DNA from: a candidate division FCPU426 bacterium
GTDB lineage: Bacteria > Oederibacteriota > Muellerivitia > Muellerivitales > Muellerivitaceae
Assembly (NCBI GenBank): GCA_003136635.1
Contig: PLFD01000057.1
Span: 120,136 to 184,135, forward strand
Length of the DNA: 64,000 bases
Direction: 5' to 3'
Shown here piece after piece: positions 18,627 to 28,128 of the stretch (position 1 is its first letter; the number at the start of each line of letters is the position of its first letter). The position numbers and the translations under genes were made by a program. The notes beneath the pieces are model-generated. The model was not told the origin of the DNA. It was given only the letters and a program-made list of their open reading frames with translations, and did not search any database.

Positions 18627-20150
18627 TTATTTACGCTGAATATGGCCATAAAGATCTAAATATTGTTTGGCTGAGGCGTCCCAGGAAAAGTCTTTCGTCA
18701 TAGCCCGCTGAACCAATTCTTTCCAGATTTTAGGTTGGTGGAAAGCTTCTACCGCCCGGCGGATAATAAAAAGCAACTCTTGCGCCTGATAGTTTTCAAA
18801 AACGAACCCTGTACCTTTTTTACCCTCAGGAGAAAGATTTTCAACCGTGTCCGACAATCCGCCAGTTTTCCGAACAAGGGGAATAGAACCATATTTCATA
18901 GCAATCATTTGTCCCAAACCACAGGGCTCAAATCGAGAAGGCATCAAAAACATATCGCTCCCCGCGTAAATCAATTTGGCCAGACGATTATCATATTTCA
19001 GATTCACGGCCAATTTTTTCGGATACCGCTGCTGGAGGGTTTGCAGCATCTCGTGATAACGGATGTCCCCTGTGCCTAAAATAACAAATTGTACATCCAT
19101 GGCTAAAAAGGGCTCAATTATTTCAGAGATCAAATCTAATCCCTTTTGGTCTGATAAGCGGGACACCAAACCAATCACTGGTGTTTGAGCCTTAAATTCC
19201 AATTCCAGCTCGGTTAATAGCTTAACTTTGGACTCTGTTTTCCGGTCATGATTCTTAAGCGTATATTGCGCTGGAATTTCTTTATCCGTCGCCGGATTCC
19301 ACTCGTCATAATCGATACCGTTTAAAATACCGCTCAAATCCTCCGCCCGGATGTTGAGGACCCCTTGAAGTCCTTGGCCGAATTCATCGGTTTTAATTTC
19401 CGCGGCATAAGTAGGCGAAACAGTATTAATCGCGTCCGAGTAAACCAATCCGGCTTTGAGATAATTGACTTGATCATAGAACTCCAATTTTTCCTGTTTG
19501 AATTCTTCCCAGCGCAAACCCGTCATGGGTAAAACGTATTTGGGAAACAATCCCTGATAAGCCATGTTATGAATCGTAAAAAGAGTTTTTATTTTTTGAT
19601 AAGCTTTTTGATCGGCGTAAAGTGTTTTTAAGTAGGCGGGTATGAGTCCGGTTTGCCAGTCATTCAAATGGATCACGTCCGGATACCAGTCCAGCGCACG
19701 GAGCAGCTCTAGTGTCGAACGGCAGAAAAAAGCGAACCTTTCGGCGTTATCGTGATAATCGCCTTCGGGTGTTCCGTATAACCCGTCTCGATCAAAGTAG
19801 CGATCGCATTGAATAAAATAAGCTTTAACCTGTGTGTCGCCCAGGCGGGTCGAAAGAACATCCGCGGTCATATCACCCATTCCCATAGGAACGGCCAATC
19901 CATTAATTTCATACTTCAATCTGTATTTTTCAGGAGAGACGCTTTTATATTTCGGCAGTACCAACGCTATCTCACAGCCAAGTTTGATTAAAGCGCGGGG
20001 TAGAGCGCCAACCACATCTGCCAAACCTCCAGTTTTAGCAAAAGGGTAACCCTCAGAGGCGACCAACAGAATCTTGTGCGGAGGAGCCGGATTTCGAGAG
20101 GTTGCCCCAGGCGCTTCTTTTTTAAAAAGTGAATTCTTTAACGCGTCCAT
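18627..20150 (-). CDS. glgA: Glycogen synthase, GT5 family
   Basis: This 507-residue cytoplasmic enzyme transfers glucose from ADP-glucose to a growing alpha-1,4-glucan. The ADP-glucose site KTGGLADVVGALP lies near residues 40-52, and the C-terminal GT-B half has the family segments PSRFEPCGLGQMIAMKYG and KTGGLSDTV. An N-terminal extension of about 25 residues precedes the first strand (KILLVASE). It is upstream of the CBM48-bearing diguanylate cyclase, probably in one transcript. Confidence 0.94.
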   Translation of the reverse strand: MDALKNSLFKKEAPGATSRNPAPPHKILLVASEGYPFAKTGGLADVVGALPRALIKLGCEIALVLPKYKSVSPEKYRLKYEINGLAVPMGMGDMTADVLSTRLGDTQVKAYFIQCDRYFDRDGLYGTPEGDYHDNAERFAFFCRSTLELLRALDWYPDVIHLNDWQTGLIPAYLKTLYADQKAYQKIKTLFTIHNMAYQGLFPKYVLPMTGLRWEEFKQEKLEFYDQVNYLKAGLVYSDAINTVSPTYAAEIKTDEFGQGLQGVLNIRAEDLSGILNGIDYDEWNPATDKEIPAQYTLKNHDRKTESKVKLLTELELEFKAQTPVIGLVSRLSDQKGLDLISEIIEPFLAMDVQFVILGTGDIRYHEMLQTLQQRYPKKLAVNLKYDNRLAKLIYAGSDMFLMPSRFEPCGLGQMIAMKYGSIPLVRKTGGLSDTVENLSPEGKKGTGFVFENYQAQELLFIIRRAVEAFHQPKIWKELVQRAMTKDFSWDASAKQYLDLYGHIQRK

Positions 20151-20283
20151 ATTTTATCCAGTTGTTTACTTGCGGCTGAGTCTGCGTCAAACTCCAACCA
20201 AATGACAAATGATTAAACCACCCAAACCCCATTTAGGCGAGCGCTATAAATAATTATTCAAAATTTTGTCAAATCATTCTCGA

Positions 20284-21825
20284 TTAAAAAATCCAGCGCT
20301 TTTCTAAATCAGCCGAATCAATTTTCTTGCGGGTTTTCAGAGCGTTTTCTAAAAGTTCTCTTATCATCACATCGGTTCTTTTTCTGTACTTTAAACGCCG
20401 CAATTGTTCGTAGCCATCGCCTCCGTCAGCTAAAAAATCGTTCAAAGCCAATTGGTATTTTTGATGGTCATTTAAGGGCTCATTTCCAACCCAAATAGAA
20501 AGACCGCCGCCGACCCGTTGAACTTTTAATCCCGATATCTGCAAAAAAGCACCTTGTCCCCGTTTGAGTTCGGCAATTTCGAGAGTTTTTCTTAAATAAG
20601 CGCCTGGAATTTCAACTGTTACAATTTCGTTATCTGTCGGAATAATTTCATAGAGAATTTCTCTCGTGATTGTTCCTGTCTTGAAATCCGAGTGAAAAAA
20701 GTCACTATTAATTAGAGCCACGTCCGTCTGCGCTGACTTTCGGATCTCGTCCGCGGCCATTTGTCCCCAAATCGAGTCGCCTTGATTATTAGCATCCGCA
20801 TTTAAGGCCTCAGCTAAGGGCTCATCCAAGGGCTTTTCTTTGAGCCTAAAACGGTATTTATCCAGCAAAGCCACCATGTCTGGGTTTTCGGGTAAATCCG
20901 CCGTAATTGGAATTAACTGGTAGTGATAGTCCGTAATGGAATAAGTCGCATTTTTGGTTTTAGGATCCCGATGACCTTCAATGCTTAAATCCAATCGGCC
21001 TAAATAAAGACCCTGGGAACCTGCCTGCCCAATAATGGGCCCCACCAAAGTACCGTCTTTAGCTTTCGTGACAATTGGCTCGGTCAATACTGTCTGACTG
21101 CGCCCTCCAAGAATAACATGGAGGTAAGAATTACCTTTTGCGAACTTCTTATCTTCATCGACTCCCAAACGACTCAGAACTACAAAAATATCCGCATCCT
21201 TTTTAAATATCGAGTGCAGCCCTTTGGCCGCCGCGTCCGCCGGATTAAAAACAAGTCCCCGAACATTTTCTCGCCGAGCCACGGATAGCGCTTCTTGCGT
21301 GCTAAAACCAATCAAACCTACCCGGATATTACCCGCCGATTTAAGTACATAAGGCCGAATAAAAGGCTGCCCCGCGCTCACCACGTTAGCCGAAACCCAG
21401 GGAAGACCGAATTCTTTCCGGTAATCTAAAAGAGTCGTTTTGCCGTAATCAAAATCTTGTTCGCCCAAACCGATGGCGTCATATTTCATCAATTGATAAG
21501 CCGCGCAATCTACTTTTCCATCGGTCATGTCGGAAAAAGCGGTACCGCGAAAGAGATCACCGCTATCGACCAAAATAACGTTTTTCTCTCCCACTTCTTG
21601 ACGAATCTTTTGGATCAACGCCATACGACGCGTTACCCCGCCCACTGGTTTGGAGGGATCGGATTCATGCAAAGGCTCTACCTGGCCGTGATGATCATTA
21701 GTAAACAAAATGGTAATTTGCGCTTCTTTACCCCAAAGGGATAAAGGAAAAATCAAAACAAAGCCGCAAAAAATAAGAAAACGGGATTTAGAGTAAATCA
21801 GATGAGAGCATTTGCTAAAAGACAT
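20284..21825 (-). CDS. UshA-like 5'-nucleotidase family protein with degenerate active site
   Basis: This 513-residue exported protein has a signal sequence (about 10-32), a metallophosphatase domain and a 5'-nucleotidase C-terminal domain. The first motifs are normal (FTNDHHGQ, DSGD). However, GNHE has become GEQD (GLGEQDFDYG), the SHLG-type His is Arg (LSRLGVD) and the GGHSH motif is GGRSQ. Four of the seven expected metal ligands are therefore changed, and the substrate-binding NGGGIR of the C-terminal domain reads NSDFFH. It is probably not a normal nucleotidase. The ATG at 21825 overlaps the STAS stop (TGATG). Confidence 0.8.
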   Translation of the reverse strand: MSFSKCSHLIYSKSRFLIFCGFVLIFPLSLWGKEAQITILFTNDHHGQVEPLHESDPSKPVGGVTRRMALIQKIRQEVGEKNVILVDSGDLFRGTAFSDMTDGKVDCAAYQLMKYDAIGLGEQDFDYGKTTLLDYRKEFGLPWVSANVVSAGQPFIRPYVLKSAGNIRVGLIGFSTQEALSVARRENVRGLVFNPADAAAKGLHSIFKKDADIFVVLSRLGVDEDKKFAKGNSYLHVILGGRSQTVLTEPIVTKAKDGTLVGPIIGQAGSQGLYLGRLDLSIEGHRDPKTKNATYSITDYHYQLIPITADLPENPDMVALLDKYRFRLKEKPLDEPLAEALNADANNQGDSIWGQMAADEIRKSAQTDVALINSDFFHSDFKTGTITREILYEIIPTDNEIVTVEIPGAYLRKTLEIAELKRGQGAFLQISGLKVQRVGGGLSIWVGNEPLNDHQKYQLALNDFLADGGDGYEQLRRLKYRKRTDVMIRELLENALKTRKKIDSADLEKRWIF

Positions 21826-22175
21826 CAAAACTCACCGACTGCATCTTCTTCGTTTTTAAGAACATGAAATAATCCGGGCAATTCAAAAAGATCAAAAACC
21901 CGGTAAATATCCTCGCTCACATGAACGATTTTAATGTCACCTTTATTCCGGCGGACGTCCTGAATAGTGCTCATCAGAACTCCAAATCCGGCACTGGAAA
22001 CGTAACTAAGACGTTTCATATTGAGAACAATTTTAAACTGCCGATTTTTAAAATGATCTTTTAACATCGTTTCAAAATCGCCGACGGTATAAACGTCCAA
22101 GACGCCTTCAATATCAATAATTTTAACCAAAGGATTGGATAAAGCATCCCGTGAGGTGAGGGTTAGTTTTTGCAT
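21825..22175 (-). CDS. STAS-domain anti-sigma factor antagonist
   Basis: This 116-residue single STAS domain is of the SpoIIAA/RsbV type. The expected phosphorylatable Ser lies in the segment RLSYVSSAGFGVLM. Such proteins bind an anti-sigma kinase and release a sigma factor, or act in partner-switch control of other outputs. No kinase or sigma gene is in the window. It sits 10 bases after ftsY and overlaps the nucleotidase-like gene by one base, so it is part of the smc-ftsY run. Confidence 0.88.
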   Translation of the reverse strand: MQKLTLTSRDALSNPLVKIIDIEGVLDVYTVGDFETMLKDHFKNRQFKIVLNMKRLSYVSSAGFGVLMSTIQDVRRNKGDIKIVHVSEDIYRVFDLFELPGLFHVLKNEEDAVGEF

Positions 22176-22185
22176 TTTAGCTCCA

Positions 22186-23112
22186 TCACGAAGAATAAGC
22201 GGCGGTGTTCGGAATCAAAGCTTCAACAAACATTTGTGGGTCAAAAGCGATCAGATCTTCCACCTGTTCTCCCACACCTAAATAGCGCACGGGTAATCCC
22301 AATTCACCGGCCAAAGCCACCACAATGCCCCCTTTGGCCGTACCATCAATTTTAGTCAGAATGAGTCCCGTCAATCCAACCTCTTTATGAAATTCCTTGG
22401 CCTGATTTAAAGCGTTTTGGCCCGTGTTTGCATCCAAAACCAACCATTTTTCCTGATGAACCCCCGGCGCGGCTTTTTCAGCCACTCTGACTATTTTTTT
22501 CAACTCCTCCATCAAATTCGAACGATTGTGAAGTCTTCCGGCTGTATCCACCACCATACAGTCAGCGCCTTGAGAAATTCCGGATTTTAAAGCGTCAAAA
22601 ACAATGGAAGAAGGTGCGGCTCCATGAGCACCACGAATCAATTGTACCTTAGCGCGCTGTGCCCATTCCATGAGCTGTTCTTCGGCCGCCGCTCGAAAAG
22701 TGTCCGCCGCCGCTAAAAGAACTGTACGGCCTTCAGACGAGAAATGAGCCGCCAACTTACCTGCGGTGGTCGTTTTACCCGCGCCATTGACCCCGATTAA
22801 AAGAATAATAACCGGTTTGGGCAGGTCATCAGAAACATGAACTTTTAAAAGTTTTTCCAAAACAGCTTTTCGAAGATGCTGGACGACAGAAACTCTTTCC
22901 GATGTTGTATCATTTTTTACAGCCGTTTCGACTTCCTTGGCAATTGCCCTGGCCGTCATCGATCCCACATCTGCCCTCACCAAACCTTCTTCCAATTCTT
23001 TTAAAGTTTGCTTGGATAACTGAGTCGTGCCCTGAAGAAAGAATTGTAGATTTCCCGTTAACTCCTGGGCCGTTTTTAAAAGTCCATTTTTAAATTTGTC
23101 GAACAAACCCAT
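22186..23112 (-). CDS. ftsY: Signal recognition particle receptor FtsY
   Basis: This 308-residue GTPase docks SRP-ribosome complexes at the inner membrane. It has the NG domain only, with no long acidic A domain: GVNGAGKTT (P-loop), DTFRAAA, DTAGR, TKIDGTAKGG and the GVGEQVEDL closing element. The N-terminal LFDKFKNGLLKT could be the membrane-targeting helix. Its ATG follows AGGTGTGTT. It is 17 bases downstream of the GT9 gene in the smc operon; smc-ftsY linkage is frequent in bacteria. Confidence 0.96.
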   Translation of the reverse strand: MGLFDKFKNGLLKTAQELTGNLQFFLQGTTQLSKQTLKELEEGLVRADVGSMTARAIAKEVETAVKNDTTSERVSVVQHLRKAVLEKLLKVHVSDDLPKPVIILLIGVNGAGKTTTAGKLAAHFSSEGRTVLLAAADTFRAAAEEQLMEWAQRAKVQLIRGAHGAAPSSIVFDALKSGISQGADCMVVDTAGRLHNRSNLMEELKKIVRVAEKAAPGVHQEKWLVLDANTGQNALNQAKEFHKEVGLTGLILTKIDGTAKGGIVVALAGELGLPVRYLGVGEQVEDLIAFDPQMFVEALIPNTAAYSS

Positions 23113-23129
23113 AACACACCTGATTTTAA

Positions 23130-24233
23130 TTAAAATAATTCTCTTTTAACGGCCAGAAACACTTCTTGAGGTTTAACCGAATCGCACAAACCATCGTTCG
23201 ATTGAAAAACCCGATGCTTCACACCTAGCCGGTTTTGCGGTCCCCAACGACGGGGATCGCTTGGCCCAAAAACGGCAAAAATTCTGGTAACCCAGGAGCA
23301 AAGGTGCATGAGTCCGCTGTCGTTACACACCAGTGCGTCAAATCGTTTAGCCGCTTCCAGTATAGAGAAAAGATCATCACTGGGGAGTGTAAACACATGG
23401 GGAAAATCAGCCGTCTGCTTTTCAAACTTTCTCAACTCCTTATCCTCTCCTTTTCCATGCAAAACAATGATCTTTAAACCAGTCCTTGAACCCAATTTCC
23501 TAATTAAGTCCAAATAATTCTTTTGAGACCATCGATTATCCTTTTTTTGAAGTGTGGGGTGAATCCCTAAAACCTTGTCTTTAGAACTGATCCCTATTTG
23601 AGAATAGAAGTTTTGAATTTCTGTAATAGCTCGTTGAGGTAATGGACCAAAATTCGCCTTTGTAGCTATCAGTTTGGCTTTTGGAAATATTTTTTTAATC
23701 AAAATAAAGCTCTTTTGAACTTCTGAAATATTTTCAGACGGGGCTTCAATTCCCTGATTAAAAATTCTTTCGGAAACATCTTTATACTCGCGGAAGTCAC
23801 CTTTGGCCCAAAAACCTATACGAACAGGGCTTCCCGAAAGTACGGATAGGAGTGCCGTGGTTGTTGAAAACGGATAGGAATGAAGGTCAACTACCGCATC
23901 AAAAGAGTTCAACAAAATTTTAAACCATAGATCGACTCGAGAAAAAATATTTTTCTTAAACACCCATACGCGAGCTTGTGGAAAATAAAATTTAGCTAAA
24001 TCAGCGTTCGGTCGCCCTGCCACTAAAGTCCATTGTGTCGAAGATCCCAAATTCTTTTGAAGCGCGCTAAGGGCTGGAACTGAAAGAACAAAGTCCCCCA
24101 ATCGATCCGGTCTTAAAACCAAAACAGATCGAATCTTAGGAGGCATCGTTTTCTTTTCGGCAGAAATAATCCAACCGATTAAATCCCAAAATAGTTTTTT
24201 AAATTTTTTCTCAAAAGAGTGAAGCGGGCTCAT
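23130..24233 (-). CDS. Glycosyltransferase family 9 (heptosyltransferase-like)
   Basis: This 367-residue protein is of the GT9/ADP-heptose:LPS heptosyltransferase type. The N-terminal segment SVLVLRPDRLGDFVLSVPAL and the C-terminal segment CNDSGLMHLCSWV with FGPSDPRRWGP are family signatures. It probably adds a sugar to a lipopolysaccharide core or similar glycan on the cytoplasmic face. It overlaps the smc stop by one base (TAATG) and precedes ftsY by 17 bases, an unusual position for a surface-glycan gene. The acceptor cannot be told. Confidence 0.9.
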   Translation of the reverse strand: MSPLHSFEKKFKKLFWDLIGWIISAEKKTMPPKIRSVLVLRPDRLGDFVLSVPALSALQKNLGSSTQWTLVAGRPNADLAKFYFPQARVWVFKKNIFSRVDLWFKILLNSFDAVVDLHSYPFSTTTALLSVLSGSPVRIGFWAKGDFREYKDVSERIFNQGIEAPSENISEVQKSFILIKKIFPKAKLIATKANFGPLPQRAITEIQNFYSQIGISSKDKVLGIHPTLQKKDNRWSQKNYLDLIRKLGSRTGLKIIVLHGKGEDKELRKFEKQTADFPHVFTLPSDDLFSILEAAKRFDALVCNDSGLMHLCSWVTRIFAVFGPSDPRRWGPQNRLGVKHRVFQSNDGLCDSVKPQEVFLAVKRELF

Positions 24234-27200
24234 TAGGAAACGGCGGATTCTTCCGGCGCGTTTTCCCTAAATTTAGTGGAAATAATTTTGGAGACACCGG
24301 ATTCCTGCATCGTAACGCCGTACATCACATCCGCCGTTTCCATGCTGACCTTGCTGTGCGTGATCATGATGAACTGAGTCTTTTTACTGAATTCTTTCAG
24401 TAGATGGGTAAAACGGCTGACATTGACGTCATCTAAAGGCGCGTCAATTTCATCCAGCAAACAAAAGGGGCTTGGCTTTACCATAAAGAGAGCGAATAAA
24501 AGGGCGATCGCCGTTAAAGCTTTTTCGCCGCCTGAAAGAAGCGAAACCGACTGCAGCCGTTTGCCCGGCGGGCGGGCCACAATTTCAATTCCTGATTCCA
24601 ACACATCTCCTTCGTCCACCATAATCAATTCGGCTCGCCCACCTTCAAACAAACGCTGGAAGGTATCTTTAAAATTCTCCTGAACCGTGGCAAAGGTGGA
24701 AGTAAAAAGCTCTTTTGAAGTCAAATTGATCTTATTGATTGCCTTTTGAAGATCATCTTTCGCCTTTAAAAGATCGTCGCGTTGCTCGGTCAAAAATTTG
24801 TACCTCTGATTCAACTCGTCATATTCCTCGACAGCGACCATATTCACCAACCCCAGACGCTCAATTTTAGCCCGCAATTCGATCGATTCTTTTTCCGCCG
24901 TTTCACTGTCAAAATCTTTTTCCAGAGTAACGGGCGAGTTATCGAGATCAACTTTATATTCGACTTCCAATTTTTCCTCGATATTGCGGGACTCCACATT
25001 GATCTGGGCTTCTTGAACCTCAAAACCATGCAGTTCTTTTTGTACATCTTCCGCTTTGGCGCGGGAATGATGAACTTTTTCGGTCCAAAAATGGGTTTCG
25101 GCGGCGATTTTTTCTCGCTTTTCCGAAATCACTTTCACTTTGGCGTCAGCGCTTTGTTTTGTTTCGGAAAGCCCTCCCGCTTTTTCTTCTAAAGTGGTGA
25201 GATCCAAAGACAACTGCTGTTCTTGTTCGTCTATCTGGCTGTTTTCAAGGCGTTTTTGTTCCACTGACTGGGTCAGTTGATCCTGTTCGGTTTGATAACG
25301 CTCCGCTTCTTCTTTCGATCTTTGGGCGACTTCGTCCATCGCGGATATTTCCACTTCCACTTGCATAATTTGCTTGGAGATTTCATCTTTGCGAACCTGC
25401 AAGTTTTGCAAATGATGGCGCGCCACTGATATTTCTTCCTGTGTTACGTTTTGTTCCTGTTCGCTTTGAGATAAAAGCTCATAAAGTTCTTGAACGCGGA
25501 TTTTATCAGAACTCCAGTGACGTTCGACTTCCGCCTTTTCAATTTCTTCCGCTGCCTTTTGATCATGCAGGCGGCCCAAAGTCTCATGAATTTGGGTAAT
25601 TTCCTTTTCACCCTCAGCCAGACGAATTCTTAAATGCTGGCGGCGACTTTCGGCGGCCAACAGATGGTCTTCTGAATCCTTGCGACTTTTCTTGGCATCT
25701 CCCAAAACCAGCTCTAGCTCTTGGATTTCGAGCTCAACCTGCTTTACTTTTTCCCCCAATTCGTTCATTTCACGGTGCCGGCCTAAAAGCGAAACACCGG
25801 AAATCTCAGAACCAGCTTTCATAAAACCCAAGGGACCCAGTCGATCTCCTGCTTTGGTAACAAACCGAACCCGGGGATAACGGTCCAGCAATACCTCCGC
25901 CGAGGCCATATCTTTGGCAAAAACATCCTGTTCAAAAAGAAACTTCACCACCGGTTCCACAGAAGGGTCATATTTAAGTAAAGAAAGAACCGAAGCTTCC
26001 ACTCCGTTTTCCGTTAATAGACCTTCCGGCAGGGGAACATTTTGTAGTTTGGTTAAATCATCAAGTATAAAAATGGAAACCTTGCCTTGTCCCTCGGATT
26101 TCAAAAAGTTGACTACTTTGTCAGCCGTCGCGCGGTTTCGAACTACTAAAGACTGAAGCTGACTGCCCAAAATGGCTTCTACCGCCGCTTCGTAAACCTG
26201 GTCAACTGAAATGAGATTCGCCACCACTCCTAATACTTCCTGCCACATCAATGGCTCGGATTGTTTCGCCTGTAAAACGACCTTCACACCCGGATCATAG
26301 CCAGTCAGTTTGTTTTGTAATTCTTCCAAAACCCCGTAGCGGGAGCGAACTTCCGAAAACGTATTATTCGATTGTTTAAGGTTGGTATTGAGTTCTTCAA
26401 TGCGGGTTTCACTTTGCGATAAAGCGGTTTGATGTTGAAGAATCTGTTCATCCAGCTGAGCTTGTTCGGTTTGAACGCGGTTCTTTTCATCCTGAAGTTG
26501 AAGCAACCGCTGTTCAACATTAATGATCTCATTCGCCAACTTTTCAATTTGGGACGCTAAATCGGTCACCCGGCGTGAAATTTCCTCATCTTGGGCTTTC
26601 AACGACTCCAACTCGGCTTTCATCTGAGCCGTTTTGGTTACCAGCTGCATCGCTGTAGCGCTCTTGTTTTGTAAATCCTGATTTTTCGAGGAAAGATCCC
26701 CGTCCAAAGAAACCAATTGTCCCTGGAGCTGTTTTTTAAGCGATTCCTTTTCCGCTTTTTGGGCGTCTTTGTTTTCTAACAAACTTAGACGCTCAGTCAC
26801 CCAAACCTTGAGTTGCTCAATGCGGCTTAACCCTTCGACGATTTGCTGTTCATTTCGCTGTTTTTGATCCGTCAACATACCGCGGTGACGGCGGGTTCCC
26901 TCGGCCCTTCCCTGAGTAACTTCCACTTCACTTCCAATTTTATAAGCCTGTTCCCTGGCCTGAGTTAATTCTTCTTCGATCTGATTGAGCTGAGTTCTCT
27001 GGGCCTTTTCATCGTGTTCGAGCTTATGGGTTTCACCTTGAAGCGTTTCTAATCGCTCCCGTACCTGACTCATTTTGTGATGCAGGTCTTTCAACTTGCC
27101 TTTGAGTTTATGAGCCTTGTCTAAATGAATCAGTACCTGCAACTTGCCCAAGTTTTCTTTGTACTCGCGATACTTTTCTGCTTGTTTCGCCTGGCGTTCC

Positions 27201-27814
27201 AAGCTTGAAATTTGACGTTTAATTTCAGCGACGATGTCCGAAACACGAACAAGATTCTGCTCGGTGGCGTCCAACTTCCGCAAAGCTTCGACTTTACGAG
27301 CTTTGTAACGGGTAATACCGGCGGCTTCTTCAAATATCGCCCGGCGTTCAGCGGGCTTTGAGGTAATGATCTGATCCATTTGGCCCTGGGCCATAACCGA
27401 ATAAGCGCTGGTGCCTAACCCCGTTCCCATGAAAAGTTCTTTAACGTCTTTTAAACGAGCCGGCGCTTTATTAATGAGGTACTCGGCCTCGCCAGATCGG
27501 TAAACCCGGCGGGTGATGGAAATTTCGTTATATTCCAGGGGAATGGTTTTGTCTTCATTGGAAAGAACTAAAGTCACTTCAGCCATGCTGGACGGCTTAC
27601 GGGTGTCGGTCCCGTTAAAGATAACATCCGTCATTTCAGAGGCACGAAGACCCTTAGCCGACTGTTCACCCATCACCCAGCGCACACTGTCCGAAACGTT
27701 GGTTTTACCGCAGCCGTTAGGACCTACGACCGCCGTCACTCCTGGTTCAAAGAGAAGTTCGGTTTTATCAGCGAATGATTTAAAGCCGTGAATTTCGAGT
27801 TTTTTAAGGAACAA
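24233..27814 (-). CDS. smc: Chromosome segregation protein Smc
   Basis: This 1193-residue SMC ATPase has the N-terminal Walker A (GPNGCGKTN), two long coiled coils around a hinge (about residues 500-680, with GYDPGVKVVL at its start), and the C-terminal LLSGGEKALTA signature and Walker B (CLLDEIDAPLDD). It compacts and helps separate chromosomes, normally with ScpA and ScpB, which are not in the window. The start is a TTG preceded by TGGAGAAA. First gene of a run with GT9, ftsY, STAS and the nucleotidase-like gene. Confidence 0.96.
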   Translation of the reverse strand: MFLKKLEIHGFKSFADKTELLFEPGVTAVVGPNGCGKTNVSDSVRWVMGEQSAKGLRASEMTDVIFNGTDTRKPSSMAEVTLVLSNEDKTIPLEYNEISITRRVYRSGEAEYLINKAPARLKDVKELFMGTGLGTSAYSVMAQGQMDQIITSKPAERRAIFEEAAGITRYKARKVEALRKLDATEQNLVRVSDIVAEIKRQISSLERQAKQAEKYREYKENLGKLQVLIHLDKAHKLKGKLKDLHHKMSQVRERLETLQGETHKLEHDEKAQRTQLNQIEEELTQAREQAYKIGSEVEVTQGRAEGTRRHRGMLTDQKQRNEQQIVEGLSRIEQLKVWVTERLSLLENKDAQKAEKESLKKQLQGQLVSLDGDLSSKNQDLQNKSATAMQLVTKTAQMKAELESLKAQDEEISRRVTDLASQIEKLANEIINVEQRLLQLQDEKNRVQTEQAQLDEQILQHQTALSQSETRIEELNTNLKQSNNTFSEVRSRYGVLEELQNKLTGYDPGVKVVLQAKQSEPLMWQEVLGVVANLISVDQVYEAAVEAILGSQLQSLVVRNRATADKVVNFLKSEGQGKVSIFILDDLTKLQNVPLPEGLLTENGVEASVLSLLKYDPSVEPVVKFLFEQDVFAKDMASAEVLLDRYPRVRFVTKAGDRLGPLGFMKAGSEISGVSLLGRHREMNELGEKVKQVELEIQELELVLGDAKKSRKDSEDHLLAAESRRQHLRIRLAEGEKEITQIHETLGRLHDQKAAEEIEKAEVERHWSSDKIRVQELYELLSQSEQEQNVTQEEISVARHHLQNLQVRKDEISKQIMQVEVEISAMDEVAQRSKEEAERYQTEQDQLTQSVEQKRLENSQIDEQEQQLSLDLTTLEEKAGGLSETKQSADAKVKVISEKREKIAAETHFWTEKVHHSRAKAEDVQKELHGFEVQEAQINVESRNIEEKLEVEYKVDLDNSPVTLEKDFDSETAEKESIELRAKIERLGLVNMVAVEEYDELNQRYKFLTEQRDDLLKAKDDLQKAINKINLTSKELFTSTFATVQENFKDTFQRLFEGGRAELIMVDEGDVLESGIEIVARPPGKRLQSVSLLSGGEKALTAIALLFALFMVKPSPFCLLDEIDAPLDDVNVSRFTHLLKEFSKKTQFIMITHSKVSMETADVMYGVTMQESGVSKIISTKFRENAPEESAVS

Positions 27815-27972
27815 ACCGATTTCTCCAGGGTTGATGAGAAAAAGGCCACGAATGGTGTAAAAAAGTGTAGTACGGGCTTAATTCTGCACGAATGTATCAT
27901 CTCAATAAGCGGTATGGCAAGCTCTTTCAGACCACTAAAGATTGTAAAAAATTGAGCTTTCATGGTTGAAAT

Positions 27973-28113
27973 TTATTTTGAGTTTCTCTTAATCGTTACT
28001 GTCGACGATTCTTTTTTAATCTTCCAAATCCGGTAATAGGTTCGTATTAAAGAAAAGATGATGGCCGTTATTCCTATCCCATACAAAATCAGCGCCCAAA
28101 AATGACGGGACAT
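27973..28113 (-). CDS. Possible 46-residue single-helix membrane protein
   Basis: A short frame starts MSRHFWALILYGIGITA and continues IIFSLIRTYYRIWKI before a basic tail. One hydrophobic helix (residues 6-23) and a strongly positive C-terminus suggest a small inner-membrane protein with its tail inside. It begins 15 bases after the stop of the preceding gene and fills most of the otherwise empty 314-base gap before smc. The ribosome site is weak (GAAAG). No family recognised. Confidence 0.4.
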   Translation of the reverse strand: MSRHFWALILYGIGITAIIFSLIRTYYRIWKIKKESSTVTIKRNSK

Positions 28114-28128
28114 TAACTTACTTTCAAC

